Made by a program: the position numbers and the translations under genes
Assembly: GCA_964578625.1 (NCBI GenBank)
Contig: CAZODQ010000004.1
Span: forward strand, 25,554-89,553
Source: CAZBSE01 sp964578625
GTDB taxonomy: Bacteria > Actinomycetota > Humimicrobiia > Humimicrobiales > Humimicrobiaceae
DNA length: 64,000 nt
Direction of reading: 5' to 3'
Shown: positions 23,586 to 31,472 of the stretch, piece by piece
Layout of the letters: each line of letters opens with the position of its first letter
Numbering within the stretch: position 1 is the stretch's first letter
The notes under the pieces: model-generated
Told to the model about the DNA's origin: nothing
The model's input: the letters and a program-made list of their open reading frames with translations, nothing else
Database searches by the model: none

Positions 23586-24632
23586 ATGGAAATATTTTTA
23601 GAGTCAATTAAAAGCGGATGGCATACACTTCTTGAATATCTTTCAGCTCATGTGCTTACCTGCCTGGTACCTGCATTTTTTATTGCTGGTGCAATTGCTG
23701 TTTTTATTTCCAAAGGAGCCATTCTAAAGTATTTTGGTGCAAATGCAAAGAAATGGTTATCCTACAGTGTTGCTTCTGTATCTGGAGCAATTCTTGCAGT
23801 TTGTTCCTGCACTGTTCTTCCTCTATTTGCGGGTATTAGAAAAAGAGGTGCAGGACTTGGTCCGGCTATAGCATTTCTATATTCAGGCCCGGCTATAAAT
23901 ATTCTGGCCATAGTCTACACAGCAAGGCTTCTGGGTTATGACCTTGGAATAGCCAGAGCTATAGGAGCCATAGCTTTTTCAATTGTTATAGGCCTTATAA
24001 TGTCTTTAATCTGGGTAAGAGAAGAAAGGGAAAAATTAAAGGCGGACCAGAATTTATTTAAAGCTTATCGGCAAAGTGAATACAGCAAACCTAAATATGT
24101 AAGTATAATATTTTTCCTGTCTCTTCTTGCCATACTTGTATTCGGTGCAGCTAAATTGTGGGTATATGCCGGAATTGCCCTTATTATTCTTGTTGTAATT
24201 ATAATAGTGGGTTACAAAAGGACCGAGCTTAAGGACTGGATGAAAGAAACCGGTAAGCTTGCCTGGCAGATATTTCCTATTCTTCTTGCTGGTGTGTTTA
24301 TAGCAGGAGTTATAAAATATTTTCTTCCCCAGAGTGTAGTTGAAACATGGGTTGGCGGGAATAGTATAAGGTCAAACTTTTTGGCATCAGTTTTTGGTGC
24401 ACTGATGTATTTTTCTACCTTAACCGAGGTTCCCATAATCAAAGCTCTGATGGAACTTGGCATGGGAAAGGGACCTGCTCTTACACTGCTTTTAGCAGGC
24501 CCATCATTATCGCTCCCTAATATGATTGTAATAGGAAGAATAATGGGAGCTAAAAAGACCCTGACCTATGTAGTTTTAGTGGTAGTTATGGCTACTTTTA
24601 CCGGGATGGTTTTTGGTCATTATTTTGGATAA
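23586..24632 (+). CDS. ArsP/YraQ-type permease (DUF318)
   Basis: The 348-residue protein has about eight to ten membrane helices in two halves. The first half has the CSCTVLPLFAGIRKRGAGLGPAIAFLYSGPAINILA signature of the DUF318/ArsP permease family, and the second half repeats the pattern in LTEVPIIKALMELGMGKGPALTLLLAGPSLSLPNM. ArsP members export trivalent organoarsenicals; others in the family have unknown substrates. It is seven bases after arsC and 33 before a CPKC thioredoxin, an arrangement repeated in many ars operons. Methylarsenite export is a reasonable guess, not proven. Confidence 0.85.
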   Translation: MEIFLESIKSGWHTLLEYLSAHVLTCLVPAFFIAGAIAVFISKGAILKYFGANAKKWLSYSVASVSGAILAVCSCTVLPLFAGIRKRGAGLGPAIAFLYSGPAINILAIVYTARLLGYDLGIARAIGAIAFSIVIGLIMSLIWVREEREKLKADQNLFKAYRQSEYSKPKYVSIIFFLSLLAILVFGAAKLWVYAGIALIILVVIIIVGYKRTELKDWMKETGKLAWQIFPILLAGVFIAGVIKYFLPQSVVETWVGGNSIRSNFLASVFGALMYFSTLTEVPIIKALMELGMGKGPALTLLLAGPSLSLPNMIVIGRIMGAKKTLTYVVLVVVMATFTGMVFGHYFG

Positions 24633-24665
24633 AAAGTTATTAATATTAGAAGGAGGGATTCAGTT

Positions 24666-24896
24666 ATGAAGATCCAGATACTTGGAACCGGCTGTCCTAA
24701 ATGTAAGCAGACTGAAGCAAATGCCAGGGAGGCTGTAAAAAACCTGGGTCTTGATGCAGAAATTGAAAAAATTACGGATATAAATAAAATAACTGATTTT
24801 GGGGTAATAACGACTCCAGGTCTGGCTGTAAATGGCAAGGTAAAATTTTCAGGCAGGGTCCCTTCAGTTGAAGAAATAGAAGAAGTGCTGAAATAA
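24666..24896 (+). CDS. Small thioredoxin-like redox protein (CPKC)
   Basis: A 76-residue thioredoxin-fold protein with GTGCPKCKQTEANAREAV at about residues 7-24 and a cis-Pro motif TTPGLAVNGKV. It is the short redox-active disulfide protein 2 type, which lacks the N-terminal extension of thioredoxin. An AGAAGGAGGG Shine-Dalgarno precedes the ATG. Located between a permease and acr3, it may reduce ArsC or assist the permease. Confidence 0.9.
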   Translation: MKIQILGTGCPKCKQTEANAREAVKNLGLDAEIEKITDINKITDFGVITTPGLAVNGKVKFSGRVPSVEEIEEVLK

Positions 24897-24954
24897 AAAG
24901 TCTGCCAATAAATATTTAAAGAAAATATTTTGTACAAGAAAATTTGGAGGTGTT

Positions 24955-26046
24955 ATGAGTAAATCTGTAGATGGTATAATATGCAGGAATAAAAAAACTA
25001 CCAGTAAAGAGATAAGCTTCTTTGACAAATATCTCTCATTGTGGGTTGTCCTATGCATCGGTACAGGAGTAGCCATAGGCAAGTTCCTGCCGACCGTACC
25101 CGATACCTTAAGCAGATTTGAATACGCTCATGTATCTATCCCGGTGGCAGTTTTAATATGGCTTATGATCTATCCTATGATGCTAAAAGTGGATTTTGCT
25201 AGTATAGTAAATGCTACAAGAAAACCAAAAGGACTTGCAGTGACTACAGTGACTAACTGGCTTATAAAGCCATTTACTATGTATGCTATTGCCTTTTTTT
25301 TCTTAAAAATAGTGTTTGCAAAGTTTATACCCCAGGCACTTTCAACTGAATATCTGGCTGGTGCAATACTTCTGGGAGCTGCTCCCTGTACAGCTATGGT
25401 ATTTGTATGGAGTCATCTGTCTGATGGGGATTCTGCATATACTCTGGTACAGGTAGCAGTAAACGATATCATAATACTAGTTGCCTTTGCCCCGATTGTC
25501 GCTTTACTTCTGGGTATCAGCAAGGTGATTGTCCCATACAATACTCTATTATTGTCTGTTTTATTATTTGTGGTCATCCCGTTTTCAACTGGTTATATTA
25601 CAAGGACCCTGGTTATAAGGAAGAAGGGGATCAGGTATTTTGAGGGTATATTTGTGAAAAAATTCAGTAAGGTGACTATTACAGGGCTACTTCTGACTCT
25701 AGTCATTATCTTTGCATTCCAGGGAGAAATAATTTTAGCCAATCCTGTCCATATCGTACTGATCGCAGTACCGCTGATCATACAAACTTTTTTAATATTT
25801 ACTATTGCCTACGGGTGGGCTAAGGCCTGGAGGATTCCCCACAATATCGCTGCTCCCGGGGCAATGATAGGCGCAAGTAATTTCTTTGAGCTGGCAGTCG
25901 CAGTTGCGATTTCGTTGTTCGGCATTAACTCGGGGGCTACGCTGGCTACAGTCGTGGGGGTCCTGGTAGAAGTGCCTCTTATGCTGACTCTGGTCAGAAT
26001 AGCAAATAATACAAGAAATTGGTTTCCAAAGACGTCAAGACCCTGA
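24955..26046 (+). CDS. acr3: Arsenite efflux transporter Acr3
   Basis: The 363-residue protein is an ACR3 family arsenite exporter with ten membrane helices. The conserved Cys of helix 4 is in LLGAAPCTAMVFVWSHLSDGD, and the family motif in helix 9-10 is AAPGAMIGASNFFELAVAVAISLFG. It moves As(OH)3 out with proton exchange. TTGGAGGTG precedes the ATG. It closes the ars operon; its end is four bases from the convergent BASS transporter gene. Assignment is firm. Confidence 0.95.
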   Translation: MSKSVDGIICRNKKTTSKEISFFDKYLSLWVVLCIGTGVAIGKFLPTVPDTLSRFEYAHVSIPVAVLIWLMIYPMMLKVDFASIVNATRKPKGLAVTTVTNWLIKPFTMYAIAFFFLKIVFAKFIPQALSTEYLAGAILLGAAPCTAMVFVWSHLSDGDSAYTLVQVAVNDIIILVAFAPIVALLLGISKVIVPYNTLLLSVLLFVVIPFSTGYITRTLVIRKKGIRYFEGIFVKKFSKVTITGLLLTLVIIFAFQGEIILANPVHIVLIAVPLIIQTFLIFTIAYGWAKAWRIPHNIAAPGAMIGASNFFELAVAVAISLFGINSGATLATVVGVLVEVPLMLTLVRIANNTRNWFPKTSRP

Positions 26047-26050
26047 TTTT

Positions 26051-26965
26051 CTATGAAGGGCTTATCCTTCTAGCCCGGAAACTTAAATAAAGAAGGAAAA
26101 TAATCAAAAAGACACTTGATATTGTACCAGGAAGAGATGCCCTGTCTCCAAATAGTGCCAGTGAAGTGGCGACAGCAAAACCGGCATTTTTAATAGTCCC
26201 TAGGAGTATTATGCAGCTGGAAAGCCCTGGGCCAATTTTTAATCTTTTAGTTATAAACTCATACAGAAAACCCAGTCCTATGATGGTCACGAGGCAGATG
26301 ATAGATATTTTACCAAGTATCTCCGGTTCGTTAAAGAAAACACTACGGTTAAGTCCTATGGCTGTAAAGATGACTATAAACAGGCCCCAGTTTACTAAAG
26401 GTCCCCTGAATTTAAGTATGTATTTGTCTATTTTGATTTTTATGAATATCTGTGATAGTAAAAAGGGTGCTATTATGAGTTCAGCAAACACAATAATCAG
26501 CCTCAGCGGCTGAATAAAACTCTGGCCGACAAGAATAATGCCTGCTAGCGGTATTATAACAATTGCCGTAATATATGATCCGATTACTCCTATAAGTGAA
26601 AATCTTACATCTCCTCCCAGTATGCCTGTAAAGGGGGGTATTGCTACCCCCGGAGGGGCAAAAGCTATGATGACAAAGCCGGTCCAGAGTTCTTTCTGAG
26701 GGACGATAAACCATGCCATAGTGAGCATGACTGCTGCAAAAACGAAATAATTTAGAAATATAGTCAAAAATATGGGCTTTACAAGGCTTTTTAAAGGAAG
26801 AAATGATTTTAGCGTGATCTGTGTCATCGATACGGTCATAACAATAGCCAGAGCAGGCAGAGTCAGATGTCTTGCCCATCCTATATAATTGCCTATGGAT
26901 AATCCAAGAATTAAGGCTAATATAAAAATGAAATTTCTGTTTTTTAAAATTCTTACTATAAACAA
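26051..26965 (-). CDS. Bile acid:sodium symporter (BASS) superfamily transporter
   Basis: The 304-residue protein has about ten membrane helices with the two discontinuous-helix motifs of the BASS/Acr3-like fold: APPGVAIPPFTGILGGD and TIKNAGFAVATSLALFGDRASLPG. It is distant from Acr3. Family members carry bile acids, pyruvate, pantoate or other organic anions with sodium. It is convergent with acr3, so it is not part of the ars transcript, but its location may reflect an arsenic role. The only near-N-terminal start is TTG 26965 with no good Shine-Dalgarno, so the start is uncertain. Confidence 0.78.
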   Translation of the reverse strand: MFIVRILKNRNFIFILALILGLSIGNYIGWARHLTLPALAIVMTVSMTQITLKSFLPLKSLVKPIFLTIFLNYFVFAAVMLTMAWFIVPQKELWTGFVIIAFAPPGVAIPPFTGILGGDVRFSLIGVIGSYITAIVIIPLAGIILVGQSFIQPLRLIIVFAELIIAPFLLSQIFIKIKIDKYILKFRGPLVNWGLFIVIFTAIGLNRSVFFNEPEILGKISIICLVTIIGLGFLYEFITKRLKIGPGLSSCIILLGTIKNAGFAVATSLALFGDRASLPGTISSVFLIIFLLYLSFRARRISPS

Positions 26966-27316
26966 TATGCCAGATTTATTGCCCTAAGTTTTAATATTTT
27001 TAATGTTGCAGAGCCTTTTGCCTATTTTACAGAAGAAGTTTTTTTGATTTCCACCAGCCTACTGAAAGTACTATAACTATTATATTTATTTTACTGCAAC
27101 TTAACAAATTTACGCTGTATTGGCCAGATTCATTAAAAAATGCGGTTATTTTTGGAAAATTTATACCTTATTTTTAAAATATTGGAAATTTTTATTATAA
27201 ATATCATATTTTTTATAAAAAGTGATATAATGACAACGAAAATTTTAAAAATCGTACTTTTTTAATTATTTTTTACGAATATGGTGTATATTTGTAATTT
27301 TTAAGGAGTGATATTA
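26966..27316. other. AT-rich divergent intergenic region
   Basis: This 351-base stretch lies between the outward-facing BASS transporter and condensing-enzyme genes and shows no gene. It contains a distant inverted repeat GTTGCAG (27005-27011) / CTGCAAC (27094-27100) of uncertain meaning and an extended minus-10 promoter TGATATAAT at 27223-27231. I see no riboswitch or leader-peptide structure that I can defend. Confidence 0.5.
27223..27231 (+). promoter_or_regulatory. Extended minus-10 promoter for the condensing-enzyme operon
   Basis: TGATATAAT fits the extended minus-10 consensus TGNTATAAT exactly. No minus-35 box is evident at the right distance, as is usual for extended minus-10 promoters. 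It lies about 85 bases before the first gene of the five-gene operon, which leaves a long 5' leader. Confidence 0.5.
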
Positions 27317-28549
27317 GTGAGAGAATTAGATTTGCTTACCGAATTTTCGCAGAAAGCAGGCACAAAATTAGATCCAAAGAACATAAAAATTGACGATACT
27401 ACCTTAAGAGACGGGGAACAGACTGCCGGTGTAGTGTTTGCGAATGATGAAAAAGTATATATTGCAAAAATGCTGGATAAAATAGGAGTACACCAGATTG
27501 AAGCTGGAATACCCGCAATGGGGGGAGATGAAAAGGAAGCAATTAAGAGGATCGCATCACTTGGTCTTAACTGCAGTGTGCTGGGCTGGAACAGAGCGGT
27601 AAAATCAGATGTTGATGCTTCAATCGAGTGCGGGGTTGATGCAGTAGCTATTTCAATATCATCTTCCGATATACATATTGAACATAAGCTTATGAAGAGT
27701 AGAGAATGGGTTCTGGAAAGTGTTAAGACCTGCGTGGATTATGCCAAGGGGTTTAATCTCTATGTATCGGTAAATGCTGAAGATGCTTCAAGGTCTGATA
27801 TGGAATTTCTTCTCCAGTTTGCCAGAACGGCAAGAGATACCGGTGCGGACAGGTTGAGGTATTGCGATACACTGGGCATCCTTGATCCTTTTGAGACTTT
27901 TATAAGGGTTAAAAATATTATTAATATAATCGGAATAGATGTTGAGATGCATACGCATAATGATTTTGGAATGGCTATTGCCAACGCCATAGCAGGGATC
28001 AAAGCAGGAGCAACTCATGTCAATACAACTATTAATGGTCTGGGTGAGAGAGCAGGCAATGCTGCATTTGAAGAACTGGTCATGGCTTTAAAATATATTG
28101 AGGGAGTGGATATGGGATTTAATACCACTCTTTTCCGAACACTGTCCGAATATGTAGCAAAGGCTTCCAACAGGATTATCCCTACTTGGAAGCCGATAGT
28201 AGGGGGAAAACTGTTTGTTTATGAAAGTGAAAGTAAAGTCTCGGGCATACTGTCAGATACTGAGACATACGAGTTATTTAACGAAAAGGATGTAGGCCTG
28301 GAAAGAAATGTGATACTGGGAAAATATTCAGGAGTGAATACCATAATCTATAAACTTGATACGCTGGGTTTTAAAGTCAGTCATAAAGAGGCAGAAGAAC
28401 TGGCTGAAATAATAAGAGATAAAACGGTATCTCTTAAAAGAGCTCTTTTTGATAGTGAAATTATTGATGTCTATAAGTCTTATAAAAACAGGTCATCCAG
28501 GAGCAGAGCAAGTAAAAAGGGAGGAAAAAATGGAAGCGGCAGAAAATAA
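27317..28549 (+). CDS. Homocitrate synthase/isopropylmalate synthase-family protein, divergent (possible Re-citrate synthase)
   Basis: The 410-residue protein is a DRE-TIM condensing enzyme: DTTLRDGEQTAG at residues 27-38 with the catalytic Arg-Asp, AGIPAMGGDE typical of NifV-like homocitrate synthases, and the metal motif MHTHNDFGMA. It differs after the barrel: where relatives, including the next gene, have HESGIHADG, this one reads YESESKVSG, so the conserved His is missing. The C terminus is Ser/Arg/Lys/Gly-rich. GTG 27317 has AAGGAG nine bases upstream; GTG 27308 overlaps the Shine-Dalgarno. It should condense acetyl-CoA with an oxoacid alone or with its paralogue; the operon suggests oxaloacetate to citrate. 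Confidence 0.82.
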   Translation: MRELDLLTEFSQKAGTKLDPKNIKIDDTTLRDGEQTAGVVFANDEKVYIAKMLDKIGVHQIEAGIPAMGGDEKEAIKRIASLGLNCSVLGWNRAVKSDVDASIECGVDAVAISISSSDIHIEHKLMKSREWVLESVKTCVDYAKGFNLYVSVNAEDASRSDMEFLLQFARTARDTGADRLRYCDTLGILDPFETFIRVKNIINIIGIDVEMHTHNDFGMAIANAIAGIKAGATHVNTTINGLGERAGNAAFEELVMALKYIEGVDMGFNTTLFRTLSEYVAKASNRIIPTWKPIVGGKLFVYESESKVSGILSDTETYELFNEKDVGLERNVILGKYSGVNTIIYKLDTLGFKVSHKEAEELAEIIRDKTVSLKRALFDSEIIDVYKSYKNRSSRSRASKKGGKNGSGRK

Positions 28550-29684
28550 AAGATATGTAAATATTATAGATACGACTCTAAGAAATGGTGAACAGACTGC
28601 AGGAGTAGTTTTTTCCAAACATGAAAAAATCAGAATAGTTAAAATGCTGGACGAGATTGGTATTCCGGAGGTTGAAGTGGGCACTCCTTCTTTAGGTATT
28701 GTAGAAAGAGAGATAATAAGCGAAGTTATGAAGGAGGAGTTTAACTGCAGGATATTTGCTTACTGCGAAGCCGAACCGGAGAATATAAAATATGCTGCCC
28801 AGTGCGGAGTTAAAAATGTAATTATAAATATTTCCACTTCTGACATACATATAAGGGAAAAATATAAGAAAAACAGGACATGGGTTATAAATAAATTGAG
28901 GGAGACTATAAAAGCTGCTAAAAAGAATGGTATTAGTTTTATTATAAGTGCAGAGGATGCCACACGTACTGATCTTGAGTTTCTATTAAGGATTATTTCC
29001 ATTGCCAGAAAAAAAGGTGCATACAGGTTTAGAATCTGTGATACTGTAAGCAAACTTGACCCATTCAGGACCTTTTTGCTTATAAACACCATATCAAGCG
29101 CTGTGGATTTTCCGCTGGAAGTCTACAATCATAATGATTTTGGCATGGCAACTGCTAATGGAATGGCAGCTGTAAGAGGAGGTGCCTCAAGTCTTGTAGT
29201 CAGTGTAGGCGGATTGGGGGAAGGCACAGGTAATGCAGCAATGGAAGAGATCATAATGGCGCTGAAATATCTAGAGAATATAGAACTGGGAATAAAAACT
29301 TCAAAGTTCAGGGAAATAGCTGAATATGTGTCCAGAGCTTCGGCCAGAGCCATCCCTGTCTGGAAAGCAATTGTAGGAACAAATATATTTGCTCATGAAT
29401 CGGGAATACATGCAGATGGTGTTATCAAAAATCCAAAAAACTATGAAGTGTTTAATCCCGGTGAGGTAGGATTGACAAGGCAGCTGGTTGTAGGCAAACA
29501 TTCCGGTTCACATACCATACTGCACAAGTTTAAGGAGTTTGATATAGAACTAACAGACAAACAGGCAAATGATATACTCAGCATGGCGAGAGCCATGTCA
29601 GTAGACCAAAAAAGGCCGCTTTTTGATAAAGAACTTATGTATATTTATAATGAATATAATAAAAAGAAGAAAAAACAGGATTAA
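28530..29684 (+). CDS. Homocitrate synthase/isopropylmalate synthase-family protein (possible Re-citrate synthase)
   Basis: The 384-residue protein is the second condensing enzyme of the operon. It has DTTLRNGEQTAG at about residues 14-25 (Asn in place of the usual Asp of RDGEQ), the metal motif YNHNDFGMA, GGLGEGTGNA and the complete HESGIHADG with VGKHSG behind it. ATG 28530 follows GGGAGGA and lies inside the last 20 bases of the first gene, so translation is probably coupled. A TTG or GTG start further up is unlikely. With an isocitrate-type dehydrogenase downstream, citrate is the most likely product; homocitrate cannot be excluded. The two proteins may form one complex. Confidence 0.85.
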   Translation: MEAAENKRYVNIIDTTLRNGEQTAGVVFSKHEKIRIVKMLDEIGIPEVEVGTPSLGIVEREIISEVMKEEFNCRIFAYCEAEPENIKYAAQCGVKNVIINISTSDIHIREKYKKNRTWVINKLRETIKAAKKNGISFIISAEDATRTDLEFLLRIISIARKKGAYRFRICDTVSKLDPFRTFLLINTISSAVDFPLEVYNHNDFGMATANGMAAVRGGASSLVVSVGGLGEGTGNAAMEEIIMALKYLENIELGIKTSKFREIAEYVSRASARAIPVWKAIVGTNIFAHESGIHADGVIKNPKNYEVFNPGEVGLTRQLVVGKHSGSHTILHKFKEFDIELTDKQANDILSMARAMSVDQKRPLFDKELMYIYNEYNKKKKKQD

Positions 29685-29694
29685 AGGAGTTTTT

Positions 29695-30951
29695 TTGGGA
29701 AAGACGATTTCTGAGAAGATTATAAGCGAGCACTCTGGTAAAGAACTGAGTGCAGGAGATATTGCAGTTGTGGATGTGGATGTGGTTATGTCCCATGACG
29801 GTACCGGGCCCCTGGCAGTCAGTCAGGCTGAAAAAATGGGTTTCGGAGGTGTAAAGAATCCTGATAAGTCCATTTTTTTTATAGACCATGCCGCACCAAG
29901 CCCAAGAAAAGAACTTTCAAACGCACATATAGTTTTAAAGGATTTTGCGGCTCTGACAGGAGCAGTATTAAAAGGTATCGGAGAGGGCATTTGCCACCAG
30001 ATACTGGTGGAGTCATACGCCTGCCCGGGTGATATAGTAATAGGGGCAGATTCGCATACCTGCACTCCGGGTGCTCTTGGAGCTTTTTCTACCGGAATGG
30101 GCTCTACGGATATCGCGGTAGGTTATGTACTGGCTAAAACCTGGCTCATGGTTCCTCATACGATTAAAGTGAATTTTAATAGAAAGATCAATAAAGGAGT
30201 ATTTGCCAAAGATTTAATTATTTATTTAATTGGAAGAATCACTTCTGATGGAGCAACTTACAAGGCTCTTGAATTCGGCGGTGAGGTTGGAGCCAGGCTG
30301 GGCATGGATGATAGATTCACTATTTCAAATATGGCAGTGGAAGCAGGAGCAAAAGCAGGTATTTTCCCTTCTGATGAGATTACAAGAAAATATCTGGAAA
30401 ACCAGGGAAGAAAAAATTGCTTCAGGGAAATATCAGCGGATAAAGGAGCAAAATATGAAAAGATCTTAGATATTGACTGTTCTGTTATTGAGCCAATGGT
30501 TTCACAACCTCATACTGTGGATAATGCTTTACCTGTAAGCAGCCTGGAAAAAGTTATGATTGACCAGGTATTTATAGGGACCTGTACCAACGGCAGGTTC
30601 AGCGATTTAAAGATTGCAGCAGATATTCTTAAGGATAGGAAAGTGGCAGAGGGTGTAAGACTCATTGTAGTCCCGGCTTCGAAAAGTACGTACCTTGAAG
30701 CTCTTGAAAAAGGAGTTATAAAAACATTTATAGACAGCGGGGCGGTAATACAATCCCCGGGATGCGGTCCATGTGTAGGTGTCCACCAGGGAGTACTTGG
30801 TGATGGAGAGGTATGCCTTTCGACTCAGAACAGGAATTTTAAAGGGAGAATGGGAAACCCGAATTCTTTCATTTACCTTTCTTCTCCCGCAACGGCCGCA
30901 TGGAGTGCAGTCAAAGGTTATATTGCAGATCCAAGGGAGGTTTTAGGATAA
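29695..30951 (+). CDS. Aconitase/3-isopropylmalate dehydratase-type large subunit
   Basis: The 418-residue Fe-S hydro-lyase is of the archaeal-type LeuC/homoaconitase group. SYACPGDIVIGADSHTCTPGALGAF, FIGTCTNGRFSDL and SPGCGPCVGVHQG are the hallmark motifs, and the Cys in GTCTNG and GCGPC bind the 4Fe-4S cluster. It starts with TTG at 29695 behind AAAGGAG, five bases apart; an upstream ATG would add an unlikely Lys-rich stretch from the previous gene. The partner small subunit follows with a TAATG overlap. In this operon the substrate is probably citrate, to isocitrate, though isopropylmalate is handled by close relatives. Confidence 0.88.
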   Translation: MGKTISEKIISEHSGKELSAGDIAVVDVDVVMSHDGTGPLAVSQAEKMGFGGVKNPDKSIFFIDHAAPSPRKELSNAHIVLKDFAALTGAVLKGIGEGICHQILVESYACPGDIVIGADSHTCTPGALGAFSTGMGSTDIAVGYVLAKTWLMVPHTIKVNFNRKINKGVFAKDLIIYLIGRITSDGATYKALEFGGEVGARLGMDDRFTISNMAVEAGAKAGIFPSDEITRKYLENQGRKNCFREISADKGAKYEKILDIDCSVIEPMVSQPHTVDNALPVSSLEKVMIDQVFIGTCTNGRFSDLKIAADILKDRKVAEGVRLIVVPASKSTYLEALEKGVIKTFIDSGAVIQSPGCGPCVGVHQGVLGDGEVCLSTQNRNFKGRMGNPNSFIYLSSPATAAWSAVKGYIADPREVLG

Positions 30952-31472
30952 TGTCCGGCAAAAAAAATATATCTAAAGTTCTAGTCGGAAAAAGTTTTAA
31001 ATTCGGCGATGATATTTCAACTGATTTGATTATCCCGGGAAGATATTTTCACTTAAGGTCTGATATGCAGAAGCTTGCAGAACATGTTCTTGAAGACGCC
31101 GACCCGGATTTTGCAGGGAAAGTAAAACCCGGAGATTTTGTGGTGGGGGGCAAAAATTTCGGCCTTGGCTCAAGCAGAGAACATGCACCGGCGGTATTAA
31201 AGATAGCCGGTGCAGGAGCAGTACTTGCCAAGTCCTTTGCCCGCATATTCTTCAGAAACAGTATCAATATAGGATTGCCTGTGATGATCTGTGATACCGA
31301 TAAGATCGAAAGCGGGGATATACTGGAGATAGATTTTAAAAAAGGGATAATCAACAACAGGACGGGCAATTTGAAGTTGGAATTCAATCCTCTGCCGGAA
31401 GTAATGATAAAGATATTAAATGACGGCGGGCTTATTAACCACATTATAAAAAATAAAGGTTTCAATCTATGA
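30951..31472 (+). CDS. Aconitase/3-isopropylmalate dehydratase-type small subunit
   Basis: The 173-residue small subunit has FGDDISTDLIIPGRYFHLR at about residues 16-34 and VVGGKNFGLGSSREHAPAVLK. The substrate loop after PGRY is FHL; archaeal isopropylmalate isomerases have YLRT and homoaconitases YLRY at this point, so YFHL is neither. ATG 30951 shares a base with the stop of the large subunit. The isocitrate dehydrogenase start overlaps its stop (ATGA). The loop difference and the neighbours support citrate or another tricarboxylate as substrate. Confidence 0.88.
   Translation: MSGKKNISKVLVGKSFKFGDDISTDLIIPGRYFHLRSDMQKLAEHVLEDADPDFAGKVKPGDFVVGGKNFGLGSSREHAPAVLKIAGAGAVLAKSFARIFFRNSINIGLPVMICDTDKIESGDILEIDFKKGIINNRTGNLKLEFNPLPEVMIKILNDGGLINHIIKNKGFNL

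Noticed and set aside
27005..27100. Inverted repeat GTTGCAG / CTGCAAC before the condensing-enzyme operon
   Set aside because: The arms are seven bases and 82 bases apart, which fits neither a compact operator nor a stable leader hairpin.
29623..29694. Longer N terminus of the aconitase-like large subunit
   Set aside because: The added 24 residues come from the overlapping end of the preceding gene; TTG 29695 has a Shine-Dalgarno at the right distance and gives the family N terminus.
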